A stretch of DNA of 64,000 nt from Metopolophium dirhodum (lineage: Eukaryota > Arthropoda > Insecta > Hemiptera > Aphididae): contig NC_083560.1 of the NCBI RefSeq assembly GCF_019925205.1, positions 6,200,001-6,264,000 on the forward strand, in the 5' to 3' direction. Positions within the stretch are counted from its first letter, which is position 1. Every line of letters begins with the position of its first letter. Made by a program: the position numbers and the translations under genes. Of this stretch, positions 13,701 to 25,500 are shown one piece after another. The notes beneath the pieces are model-generated. The model was not told where the DNA came from, searched no databases, and saw only the letters and a program-made list of their open reading frames with translations.

Positions 13701-15940
13701 TATTTTGGATATTATTAAAAACTCATATTATCATACTTTATCTAAATTATTATGGTACACATAATTACATAAATATATAATTTATAAGATTTAATTTGAC
13801 ATACTGCTACTTATTGAAACTGATTTATACCAATATGTACTGATATATTTTACATTTTCTTTGTAATCAACATAAAAAGTTCCTAAATCCTAATTCTTGT
13901 ACTACTATACTATTGAGAAAAATATAATGTTTAGTTAGTTTAAGTTTGGCCGATAAATGTAGGAAAATGGGCCGGTTGCTTACAGAAAATAGTGGTCCGA
14001 AACCCTTCCATTCCGGCCATGATTTAGTACTTATAATAATAATACTAATAAATATAATTTTTTTGATTTGTGTATTGTATTATTAAATCCTGTATGTCCT
14101 AATTAAATCCTAGTAGTAAACTAATAAATAATAATAATTAATATTTAATATTATTCAATATATTATTATTATAAAATATCATATCATAATATACTGATAA
14201 TATAATTGTTTGGACAGCAGGTCTGAAGCAGACTGTCACGGTTTCCTACTAGCCTGATGTTGGCCTGATTAAGACTAGAAAGAAGTGGGACAGTGATGAA
14301 AGACAAAGAAAGATATGATGAGACATCACGACGTAAATTGACGATATTAATTTATAATATCGTCTTAATAATTCGTACAACAAATTGGCTAGGGGTGGGC
14401 GCTTATGACTATACTAAATAATAACATAAAATATATCTTAACATATGGATAGTAATGATTGGTAACGTTACGTGACCCTGGGTTGAGATTTGAGATAGGG
14501 ATCGTCTCCCGGCCAGGGACGATCTAAAAAAAAACCATGGAGGGGGGGGGGGGTGTAATATTCAAAATTGCCGATTACAATTTAAAATCAAAAAATTTGT
14601 TAACTTTAAGTTATTTTTAGTTACATGCTATAAATTTATAATTTCTTTACTACCTTATGTTTCAATTTTTAGTTTGAACTAAATTTGAAGTTGAAACTTA
14701 GAAATACCTAACTTATTATTTTTTTACTATACAAAAAATATACAGAGTGTATCTTATGACATTGTACGCAGGTTTCTCTTAACAATTATGGATCGATGAT
14801 AGGGAGTTTCGTTAAGACAAAAAAAGACACGTATTTCTTTATTTTTAACATGCAATTTTTTATAACATTTTCAAAAATTTTCAACACGCAGTTGTACCAA
14901 TAATAAAATCGACTTTATTTTTTTAAATGGTAACCACTATATTTTTTTAGTCAATCATTTATTTAGATATTGTGTTCCTGTCTCTAATTACGTACGTTAT
15001 ATATATATATGGTAATTCCCCTTTATTCTATATTTTATTAGCAATTTTGGATATTTTATGTAGTCTTTTTAAAATATTACTTATTAAATACGTGACTGGT
15101 GGTGCATAATAATGGATTGTTCAATTGACCTCCTTCATTATTTTAATTATGTACCTGCATATAGTTGGTAATTGATAGGTTTATTATTATGTTCGTTTTC
15201 TTATTTCTATTATTCCTTATACCTATGTTTATTATTTGCTATACATTGTAATATTATATTTTTATTATTAATTATACCTATTACCTATGCTCATTATTTA
15301 GGAGTAGTAAACGGATATTATCCATTACAGGCGTATTTCGTTTGACTGGCTAATGAACACAACGTTATAAATTATAATATGCGATTATACGTGAATATCA
15401 ATTTAGCATAATATTATTGCGCCTTCGGTAATGCAACGCAGCGAATATGGTAGGAAATACTCAAATACAGTATACTACATGAAATCGGTAAAAATTGCTT
15501 TATTTCAGAACACCTTTATCCGATGCATATCCATCAGACAATCGGGTTTTAGTTATGATCACGATCCACAGATTAATCCTGATTGAAACTACGATGCATT
15601 TTATAGAACATGTTTTATCATTTCGATGGCAATACGTACCCACAGCGTTACATTGCCGAAGTCGCAATTATATTATAATCGACCGCTAATGATAAAAGTG
15701 CGTGCGAGATTGTGTGTGTATATGAGTGTGCGTGTGTAACGGCCGATGATATTATGGAGGACCGGTACGAGACGTCAATAATATTATAATTTATTGTTCC
15801 GTTTTCGGGCGGCAACAAGATAATTGGATTTTTATTTTATATGACTTACGCTATCAAGGCATGCATTTAAAATTATTGATGTATAATACTTGATGATATT
15901 ATTGTGAAGAAAGCAATTTATATATTTACGATTTACCTAT
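13700..15940. other. AT-rich region with repeat scraps only
   Basis: No exon with coding character is seen. A perfect 9-bp-arm palindrome GACGATATT/AATATCGTC lies at about 14339-14363. A CAGAGTGTATC motif near 14746 resembles the end of the 5136-6145 TIR family, but no second end was found. A 13-base G run lies near 14542. Confidence 0.45.
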
Positions 15941-16330
15941 TTACGCGGAATCTTGTTTTAAATTTAAAATTTTTTTTTTTTGTCGCAGCGCTTTTGAAAA
16001 TTACTGATAGAATTTCACTTTTGACCCCACAAAGTACCAACTAGAATTACTTTCCTATCAGAAAAGATACTGTTGAAGAAATTCCAAGCACTTTTACTGT
16101 CCTAAAATGATGACAGACACAAAAAAAAAAATTAAAAAAAAACACATTATTGTAAAATTAATACATTCATCGTTCCACTCAGAATCTGAAATTGAAAATG
16201 TCTGTAAACATAAAATTTTATTTGTTGGGTAAAAAAGCGTGAAATTTTAATATAAGGCTCCTGATATATCGTTCTAATAGCCAGTTGAAAAATATTAAAA
16301 ATACATAGTCACAATTTTTTTTTATAAGAA
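15940..16330. repeat. rearranged pieces of repeat R1
   Basis: The segment 15940-16190 matches one half of R1 in one orientation ('gaccccacaaagtaccaactag', 'cttttactgtcctaaaa'). The segment 16200-16330 matches the other half in the opposite orientation ('attttatttgttgggtaaaaaagcg', 'ggctcctgatatatcg'). Together they form a head-to-head rearranged copy of the family seen at 35566-36466. Confidence 0.5.
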
Positions 16331-16389
16331 TTTAACAATTTATTCTTTCTAAATTTTAAACAAATTAATAATGTTTTAAATAAAAATAA

Positions 16390-17190
16390 TATTTTACTCG
16401 ATTATGTTATAACTAACTCAGATACCTGCAATGTTTCCTTAAATACTTCACCTATAATTAATGTCGGTTTACATTACCCTCCTCTTAATATTAACTATTA
16501 ATTTCCTTACCTTCATATACATAATCTGATACATCATGAAATATTATATAATGGAATAAAGCTAATTACAGAAAAGTTATTCCCAAGTTAAGTGCTATAA
16601 ATTGGCATAATATTTTTCAATTTAAAGATGTAGATTATAATATAAATTTATTTTACTCTTGACATTTTTTCAATTATAAATTATTTTGTTCCAACTATTT
16701 CAGTATCTAATAATTCAAATTTTCCCACATGCATAAGTCATGAATTAAAATGTATCATTAAAGAAAAAAAAATTATACCACTTAATTTTTAAAAATTCTA
16801 ATAATTTTTCTGATTACCTTAAATTTTCTAATTTAAGAAGCAAATCTAAAATGATTAGGCAGAGACTATAATAATTATATGAACAAAATTCAATACAGAA
16901 TAATCCTAAATATTTTTGGAAATTCTTTAAAGGCAAAAAATCTCATAACTCGATTCCAAACAATGTTTAACATTCTAAACAAAAAATTATAATAAAATTA
17001 TTGCAAACAATGGTCAAGATATAGTTAGTTTTTTTTGGAAAATTTTTCTCAAACGTATACAAAAAACCTCTATTAAATATGTGAGACATCTATACTATTG
17101 AATCACCTTTCTGTATTAATAACTTTGATACATCACTCGAAGATGTTTTTTATGAATTAGATAATCTAAAATTAAATTTGTCCATCCAAT
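16390..17190 (+). pseudogene. decayed LINE ORF2, endonuclease/reverse-transcriptase linker
   Basis: Plus-strand conceptual translation, broken by stops and frameshifts, gives segments typical of the region between endonuclease and reverse transcriptase in Jockey-like non-LTR elements. Near 16400 there is NSDTCNVSLNTSPIINVGLH. Near 16730 there is HELKCIIKEKK, then SNLRSKSKMIRQR. Near 16900 there is NPKYFWKFFKGKKSHNSIP, and near 17125 FDTSLEDVFYELDNLKLNLS. The RT core itself is not present; repeat R1 begins at 17230. The clade assignment is by eye and uncertain. Confidence 0.6.
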
Positions 17191-17229
17191 TTTAATAACC
17201 TCTATACTTCCAAAAATATTTTTAAAAAA

Positions 17230-17545
17230 AGTGGATAAGTGGATGTCGCTCTGCTGTACAGTAGGTTACTGTAATGGATGGTGTTAAATTTGAATTCAAT
17301 GATATAATATCATTGTATAAGAAAAATGATTCTGAACGAAAACGGTCAGTCAATCTATGATATTATCAAGTATATTTGATGATATTATTGTGAATAAAGT
17401 AATTTATATATAACCTATTTACGTGGAGCCTTGTTTTAAATATTCAATCCTTAGCCATAAAAGTTAAACATTTTATACATTTTTAACTACAAAATAATTA
17501 ATAAATTATAAATTTGATAAATGTTGTCAAAATTTGAACTTTAAA
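17230..17545 (+). repeat. partial copy of repeat R1
   Basis: Contains GTGGATAAGTGGATGTCGCT, ATGATATAATATCATTG and GATTCTGAACGA, as in 376-915 and 54258-54475, and the complement of 36150-36466. It follows the decayed LINE directly. A weaker relative starts near 17895. Confidence 0.55.
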
Positions 17546-18209
17546 GAAAAGAGATTTTGCGTTAGAAAATGCTGCCGAAGGTAAATTAAAATCACCAAAT
17601 AATAAAAATTCAGCATTCAGGTAATTATTAACATATTACCCACGATAAATAAGAATAAATAAGAAGTATACAAATCCACTGATGAACTGATAGGAAAATA
17701 TACGGAACTAACAATACATATTTTATTATCTAATTTTATTAAAACAAATTTACAATTTCTAATGAACAAGAAGATATATTTAACATATTATGTTCTATAA
17801 AATGTTAAAATATTATGCTCTATAAAACATCAAAATATGCATTCAAACATCGTATTTCATAATAGTAAAACATATAAATAATTTAAATTAAATAAAAGTG
17901 GGCTAGTGGGAACTATTCTGCTGTACATAAGGTGTTATGTGGGACAGATTAATGGATGTGTTAAATTTGAATTCAATTATGAAAAATCAGCGTATTTATG
18001 TATATTTTATGATATTAATGCTATTAAAGTAATATATTTTATTATCAGTAATACAGAATGTTACTAGTATAACCAGTCAATATGAAATTGTTACTAAAAC
18101 TTTTACAGGGGTATTTTATTGATATCTAAATTAGCATTATTTACATAGGTAATATAATAGCAAATGTTTTCTAATACACCCAAATTATTATTTATTTAAA
18201 TTAATAACA

Positions 18210-18389
18210 GCAACTGAAGATGGTTTAAAATGTTTAGATATATATGTACAAGAAATAGATGTTTTCAACAGTACAATTGATTATATATTAGAAAACCATT
18301 CAGATTTGCTAACCTTTCCTTGCCCAGAACACAAATCAGACATTTTGACAACCATTTTGAATCTTTGCTATGTTCTAGGTGCCTGGTAG
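18210..18389 (+). pseudogene. coding-like exon remnant of unknown protein
   Basis: An open frame follows a good acceptor (TTAATAACAG at 18201-18210) and runs to TAG at 18387-18389. It includes TEDGLKCLDIYVQEIDVF and LLTFPCPEHKSDILTTILNL, with amino-acid usage much less AT-driven than the surrounding DNA. It has no start codon and no neighbouring exon that I could link. A donor-like AG|GTGCCT near 18378 could end it. The Cys-x-x-His pattern suggests a transposase or zinc-finger fragment, but I do not recognise the family. Confidence 0.4.
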
Positions 18390-18704
18390 CTGGTTGTAAT
18401 TTATAACTGTATAGTAACCAGTGGTTATACTAATTTATTGTAACTTGTATAGTGTATTAGTTGAATTTGTAATTTGAAATTGGAATCAATGAAAAATTAC
18501 TATTTAGTGGATACTGGATACTGGAAATTTGTGATAATTTGATCTATTTCCATAAGTATCCACTAATAGCCCTAGTATTGCTAAAAGGATAAATACCCCA
18601 ATGTAGATCCGTGACTACCACAGATATAAACATAAAAATACATGTACGTAAGTACGTTTATACATCTGACTTTTAGCTACTGACTTGTACTTTGTAGACA
18701 TTAA

Positions 18705-19117
18705 GAGGATGTCACACCCGCATGTGTTGTCGTCATACAAATGTACAACATACCAAAAACTGTTTTGCGCAGGACAACTTTTCTTGCACCATATTTGCTG
18801 AAGAACTACCAAAATTTCACAACACGTAAAGAAGAACTTTATCTGTGCAACATCGTGCTTTTTTTTAATAGCACTATCTAATTATTTTTTATAAGCAAAT
18901 GAAAAAAACAAAAAAACCAAATGTTTAGAAGCAAATAACTTTTATTGTATTTATGTTATCTAAAATATGGGCACGCTGTTGCATAGATAAATTTCCACCC
19001 TATATGTTCAGAAATTTTGGAGCTACTACTATAAACACAGAAAGATAAAAGTTGTACCGCGCGAAACAGTTTTTGCTATGACGGAGACAACATATAACGG
19101 GACGGTGTGACAAACTC
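18705..19117. mobile_element. TTAA-flanked TIR element
   Basis: TTAA at 18701-18704 and 19118-19121 flanks inverted ends GAGGATGTCACACC and GGTGTGACAAACTC, with further inner inverted similarity (TGTTGTCGTCATA against TATGACGGAGACAACA). It shares end structure with 40635-41100. TTAA targets fit piggyBac- or Kolobok-type elements. No transposase is seen; the minus-strand ORF at 18615-18812 is a by-product. Confidence 0.6.
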
Positions 19118-19190
19118 TTAAAGTCTTAAATAATATTAACGAATTATCAGCTATAATTTCTTATCACGGGGCCCACCACAGTCCCCATCG

Positions 19191-19217
19191 AAGGTGTATC
19201 AACTATCAATACACCTT
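19191..19217. promoter_or_regulatory. hairpin AAGGTGTAT/ATACACCTT upstream of the transferrin gene
   Basis: Perfect 9-bp inverted arms (19191-19199 and 19209-19217) with a 9-base loop lie about 370 bp upstream of the transferrin start codon. The arms resemble the end of the CAGYGGCGGCTATC hAT family, so this may be a transposon scrap rather than a regulatory site. Confidence 0.25.
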
Positions 19218-19586
19218 ATCCCCATCCCACGTGACCTGCCACGCCCACTTGTAGCGGTTATCAGCACGGCTGCTACCTACAGCCGTGGTTAATGGTTATC
19301 ATTCAGTTATTTGTTTACAAGCTTACAAAAATAATAAATTGCCGAATGTCGGATGTCTAAAGTACTCTATTACTCTATAATAAATCTATATTAAACATTT
19401 GAGTACGAGTGTCGGAGTGTACCAGACACTACCAGTGACTATATAGTGAGTATTGAGTAGTGATCATCGTGTATTCATGGATGATGGCCGTGAACTTCAA
19501 CTTTCTTCAAATTCATAAATTGTCGTAGCGTTTAATTCAGTATTTGATTTATATAGGTAATTTTCTGTTTGCTATGTATTAAAGAG

Positions 19587-22500
19587 ATGTTTCCACCACA
19601 AAAACATAGAATAAAGACATCCAACATTTTCCTAACCTTTTTGGCTGTTTGTTTAGTTTTGGCGAACATTGCATTCGTCCATGGTAAGTATTTACACATT
19701 TATGTCTGTACGCATAGCAGGGGCGTAGGTATATATTATTAATGGGGGGGGGGGGGGGGGGGGGTTTCGACTTAATCTACATTTTTATTTGAAAAGGTTA
19801 ACGTATAAAATACGTGTGTCGCGAGTAAACTCAAAAAACATGTGTGTTGACGTCGGTCACCGTGGCAAGATCGTGAACATCAACTATGTGTTGACATTGG
19901 CGATTGGTAGTGAACGTTGTAAATATAAATGACAAAACGAAAAACAATTTTAAGTTGACCCCCCCCCCCCCCCTCCCTTACCTACGCCCCTGACGCATAG
20001 TATACATGGTGATTCACCAAGCATGCACATTCCCATTTTTTCTTTAATACAATTAATACCTAATTATTATTTTTCCTTGAATTTATTTTGTCAAATTCTA
20101 ATAATTCATTGGAATTATTGGATAGGTAGATACCTTAAAAGTCATATCCAAAAATACTAACAATATTTGATGCCATGTAAAGATTATCCTATGACAAAAT
20201 AAATTTAATTGTTAATTTATCTAAATCAAAATTTGAATGAGTAGTCATTAAAATCTATATATCTACTACAAAAACAAATAAGGATAATTGATATAAATTG
20301 AAATATATGAATATTAAAATTTGCTCTTTAAGTATAACTTATTCCAAAAAATTAGAATTTAATAAATATACAAACGCAAAGAAATGGGGGTTAACATGCT
20401 TGGAGAATATATTGTTTAATGGCAGCGATTCCTATCCGCTAGTAATATTTCATGTTCGTTTTATAAATCACTTACAGGGGATATATCAGATCTACTAGAC
20501 GATAAAATTAATTGTATTACTTGGTGTACTTTAAATGTCCAAGAACAATCGAAATGTTTAAATTTGTCTGCAGCTGTTAATAGAGATAGACAAAGATTTA
20601 ACCCAAGAGATTTTATGGAACTCGTTTGTAAACCGGTAAATATTTAATTTTGGACAAATTAAAGGTACCTATGTACCAGTTTTGTGATATGCCTGGGTAA
20701 AACGTCCAATTCAAATACTTTATAAGTATTCAAACATAATTTATATTCTAAATGTTTTGAAAAATAATCTAATCTTGTTATACTATTACTATCAGATAAA
20801 ATGTTTACAGTTTATTGTGTAATATTGTCGCATATGTATATATTATGTAATTGTAGATTTATAATAGTCTTGTGCTGATAGTCATATAAATAAATAAAAA
20901 AATTTTTTGAAAAAAGTATTCTACAATTCTAAGTACTAAAATACTTTCTGAAAGTAATTGTATTTAAAATCAAATACGTACCGTCTACTGATTTTGAAAT
21001 ACTTCTTTTGTCTTGTTTTATATAATACTAGCTGATCCCGTGCACTTCGTTGCCCATTAAAAATACCAACGCTATATGAATAATATGTTTTTTTATAATA
21101 TAACGGTAACCATAACAACAATTTTAAACCAAAAGCAACCAATAATTATTATTATTTTATCTTCAAAATCCATGGCAACCATTTATAAACAGAAATGTCT
21201 ATAGGAAATCTTAAAATCCCTGTTTGAGCACCTCCCGGGGTTGGTCCTATCCCTTTTTAAATTAACCTATCTTCTGCCAAGAGGTCTAATCTATCCAAAT
21301 GTTTCCATGTACTACATTGCCCGACAACTAATAATTATTATTATAATAGCTTCAAAACCCATGGTAACCATGGCAACAAAAAGACACAGACAGACATACA
21401 TTCATTTTTATATATTATATAGATTTACCATTTTTAATTTAATCACTTTAAATAGAAAATATATTTTTAATAAAAAAAATCCATTTTACCATTGTTGGAA
21501 CTTTTCTGTTTGGCATACTTGTTTGACATACTCAAAATGATGGTGAAGTCAGAATTTGGCAGTCAAACTTAGTTTTAAAGTTATAGCTAATTTAAATTTA
21601 TAGTATTTTCATAGACATACACCTTTCATCACCCGCTCGTACAATTAAAATCGAAAACATCCCTTGACTTGTTACGTATATCTTTGAGTGGGTCTTGGAC
21701 TTAAATAGCTATAACTTCAAAACTTATTTGACTGCCATATTTTGACTTCCTCGTCGTTTTCAGCATAATTAACCATACGTTAAAACAAAAACAAAAAAAT
21801 ATTGCAAAAAAAAGATGTCTAGTAAAAATAAAATATACCAAAATCTTAAAACATCTAGTATTATTTTTTTACTGAGTATTCAGATATGTATTTTTAAGAT
21901 TGAACATTTATAATACAATATGTCAATTATTATAATGTTGTGCATTAATCTATTTTATGATAAAATACTTGTATATTGCAAAATCATGCACTCATCAGGT
22001 AGAATCTTAAAGTAAAAATATTGGTTAGATAAATTACCCTTGAGCATAAAGTCCATTTTTACATTATTGACCATCATTTGTTCAGTAGATTACTACAAGG
22101 TTTCTAATAATTATTGAAAATTTAGAAAAAATCAGAAAGTCTGAAATATTCTATTAGGAGGTTACCTATAATACTTATATGTAATATGTATATCATGGAC
22201 AAAATTATAGTTGTAATTCCTATGTTTTTAAAGTGCTTAAAATAATAATCAATTACAAAATAATTTATAATGATGACTTATTATATAGGTACACCCATAG
22301 TGATTTGTTTTAAAATTGTTTTATCAACATTATGGTAATTTAATTGTTTTCATTAGAAATAATCATGTTCAATAATCTTTTTATTGAGCTAAAATTATTT
22401 CTAATGAAATCATTTTATTAACATTATGGTCATTTAATTGTTTTTATTAGAAATAATCATGTTCAATAATATTATTATTGAGCAAAAATTATTTTATTTC

Positions 22501-25500
22501 TAAATTAAATATATTTTCAAAATTTTCATTCAACCTTAAGAAAAATGCATATGTTATTTTTTAATGAGTTGGTAAAATACAATTCTTACCAATCCTATAA
22601 AATATTAGTACATTTAAATACAGTATATCTGAGTCTGTTGCAATCTACAGTTTGGAATCTCTTACTGTAAACTTTTTATATCAAGAATTTAGTTAAAAAT
22701 CCTGAGAAATTATCTGAAAGTATATAATATATAACTTTTAGTATTTATGTATTAGATAATATATAATATGACGTGTTTGTGTATGCCTATGATATGAATT
22801 ATAGAGGCAGTTAATATTAATAATAATGTAACAAAATCGTTGTGATACTAAATCTATTTTATAATATACTTATTTAGTTATATATGTAAACATTTTTATT
22901 ATTGAATACTTAACTTGAAATGAAATTTTCTCATACAGATTTAATTGCATAGTAAAAATATTATAGATATTTTTTTGAATTATTGTAACCAAATAACTCA
23001 TATATTTTTGGGTTAGCATAAATTTAGTTGATACATAATATAATACACTTATTAATCTATTTAATCAAAACATTTTAGGGACTTAATAAAGATGACTGTA
23101 TGATGAAGTTAGATAACAATGCAGCAGATATTTTGAGTTTAGATGCTGGAGAAGTATTTGTTGGTGGCTGATATAATGGTTTGATACCATTAATGCAACA
23201 AATATTTGAAGGTATAAATAAATAAATTTTAAATACAATTTACACTTATTACCATGTTTAGACATATTTTATTTACAAATTTAAATATTGTTTTATAATT
23301 TTTTTTCAGATGGCTCTACTGAATATTACTCTGTTGCTTTAATAAAAAAAAACACCTTAAAGGATGTGTATAACCTTGGGGATTTGAAGGGTAAAAAGGC
23401 TTGTTTTGCTGGGGTCGGTACTCAAGCTGGATGGAATGTACCAATAAATACTGTAAGGTTAACCATCAATCAAAATTGATTAATCTGTTTTCTAATAATA
23501 TTTGAGTTTTTGTTTTCAGCTTATTTCTAAAGGCTATATGAAAATTGTAGACTGTAATAACCATGTGAAAACTACTATAGAATTCTTTGGTAATAGTTGC
23601 GCTGTAAATTCATTACTTGCCATGTACAACCCAATGGGTAATTCATTTTTATATTTAATACTGTTACTAATTATAATTTAATATATAATATATGTATGTA
23701 TTATATATGCGTGTAAATGATATATGCTATAAACCATAATTTAGTAACTGAGAAATATGATGTGTTTATTTATGAAGGGGTTAAGTTTAATTTAATACCA
23801 TGATAAAATGTTTAGTAAATAACATACTGAATATATTCAGCACATTTATTCCTCTTCCTTATTCTCAGACATAAAAAGTACTTATTTATCAACATTTTTT
23901 TAGGTGATAATTCTGCCCGTTTATGTATTCTCTGCGCTAGCAAAGTTTCTGGCCAAAAATGTACATCAAACGATCCATATGCTGGTGACGAAGGAGCGTT
24001 CAGATGTTTAATTGAGACGGGTGATGTCGCATTTTTACGACATACAACTGTATTGGAAATGTTAAAGGATCCATCATTATTCAGTAAGATATAAAATATA
24101 ACCAATCATTCTATATATTATATTAATACAGTGTGATCACGATAAGTGGAAACACTCAATAACTATGTGCAGGCTTTATATATTTCAATTCTGCTTTTTC
24201 GGCTAACTAATAAACATTATTATACACATTTTCAAATAATTAGACTATTTTTTTGACAGTTAACTTTGTGCATGCGCACAATAACTTTTTTTTTTAAATG
24301 GCATGATCCATTTTTGACCACAAATTATTTTTTTTGGTATTTTTTAATGAATTTTAGTGGTTGAATTTCTTTTCTAAGTCAAAAAATGACCGAGTTATAG
24401 CAATTTGATTTTACGTTATTTGCACGGGTATAACAGATTATAAAATACGTAGTTGATAATAATAAATTTCTTCTTTATGAAATATCTGAAATATTTTTAC
24501 CAATTAAAACTTAAGGTAAAATCAGAGAAGATGATTTAGAATTATTATGTGTGGATGGTTCAAGACGTCCAATTAGTGAATACAATACCTGTAATTGGGG
24601 ACCAGTGCCTACTGATGCTATTATGACTACATCCGCCAAAACATCTTCTGCTCGTATTTCATACCAAAGATGGCTACGGGTATTTTGTACCATTAAATAA
24701 TTTGCATGATAAAAATTTCAAAACATTAAAAAAAAATGTTTTTTTTTTTTTTTGTTTACGGCCTTTTAGACCAAACATCCAAACATAACTGCCTCCATTT
24801 TTCACGGTTTTGTGCTAGCACATGCCAATCTTCCTCCGGCAGAGAAACTGCTACATCCTTCCTGACACAATCCTCCCATCGCATTCGGGGTCTTCCTAGT
24901 GGTCTTTTCCCTCTTGGATTCTCTTGTAAGACCGTCTTTGTCAAAGCATCAGGCTTCCTCCATACATGACCTGCCCATTCCAATCTTCTTCTTTTTATCT
25001 CCTTAACAATATCCGGTCTGTTATATAGGTGATGTAATTCCTCATTATGTCTTTTACGCCATTCACCTGTTTGCAGGTCACGACATGGTCCATAAATCCT
25101 TCTTAATATTTTTCTTTCAAAAACTCTCAGTTTTGACTCTTCACTTTTCCTTACCGTCCAACATTGTGCTCCGTATAGTACTATAGATTTTATTAGTGTG
25201 GTGTATATCTGAAGTTTAAGTGTCTTTGAGAGAATTCTTGACTTAAGTAAGTTATCCATTGCATAATAACACTTGTTACCCATTTGGATCCTTTTAAGAA
25301 TTTCATACTCCATATTATTTGATTGAGTGATCATTGAACCCAAATACTTAAATTGTGGTACATTTTTGAAACTATAAGGTCCTACCTTGAGAAACTCCTC
25401 GGCTTGTTTTCTGTACCGTTGTCTACTCATTTCCATATATTCTGTTTTCTCTTCGTTAATTTGCAATCCTACTCTTTTCGCCGCTGTTATAAGTCTTTCG

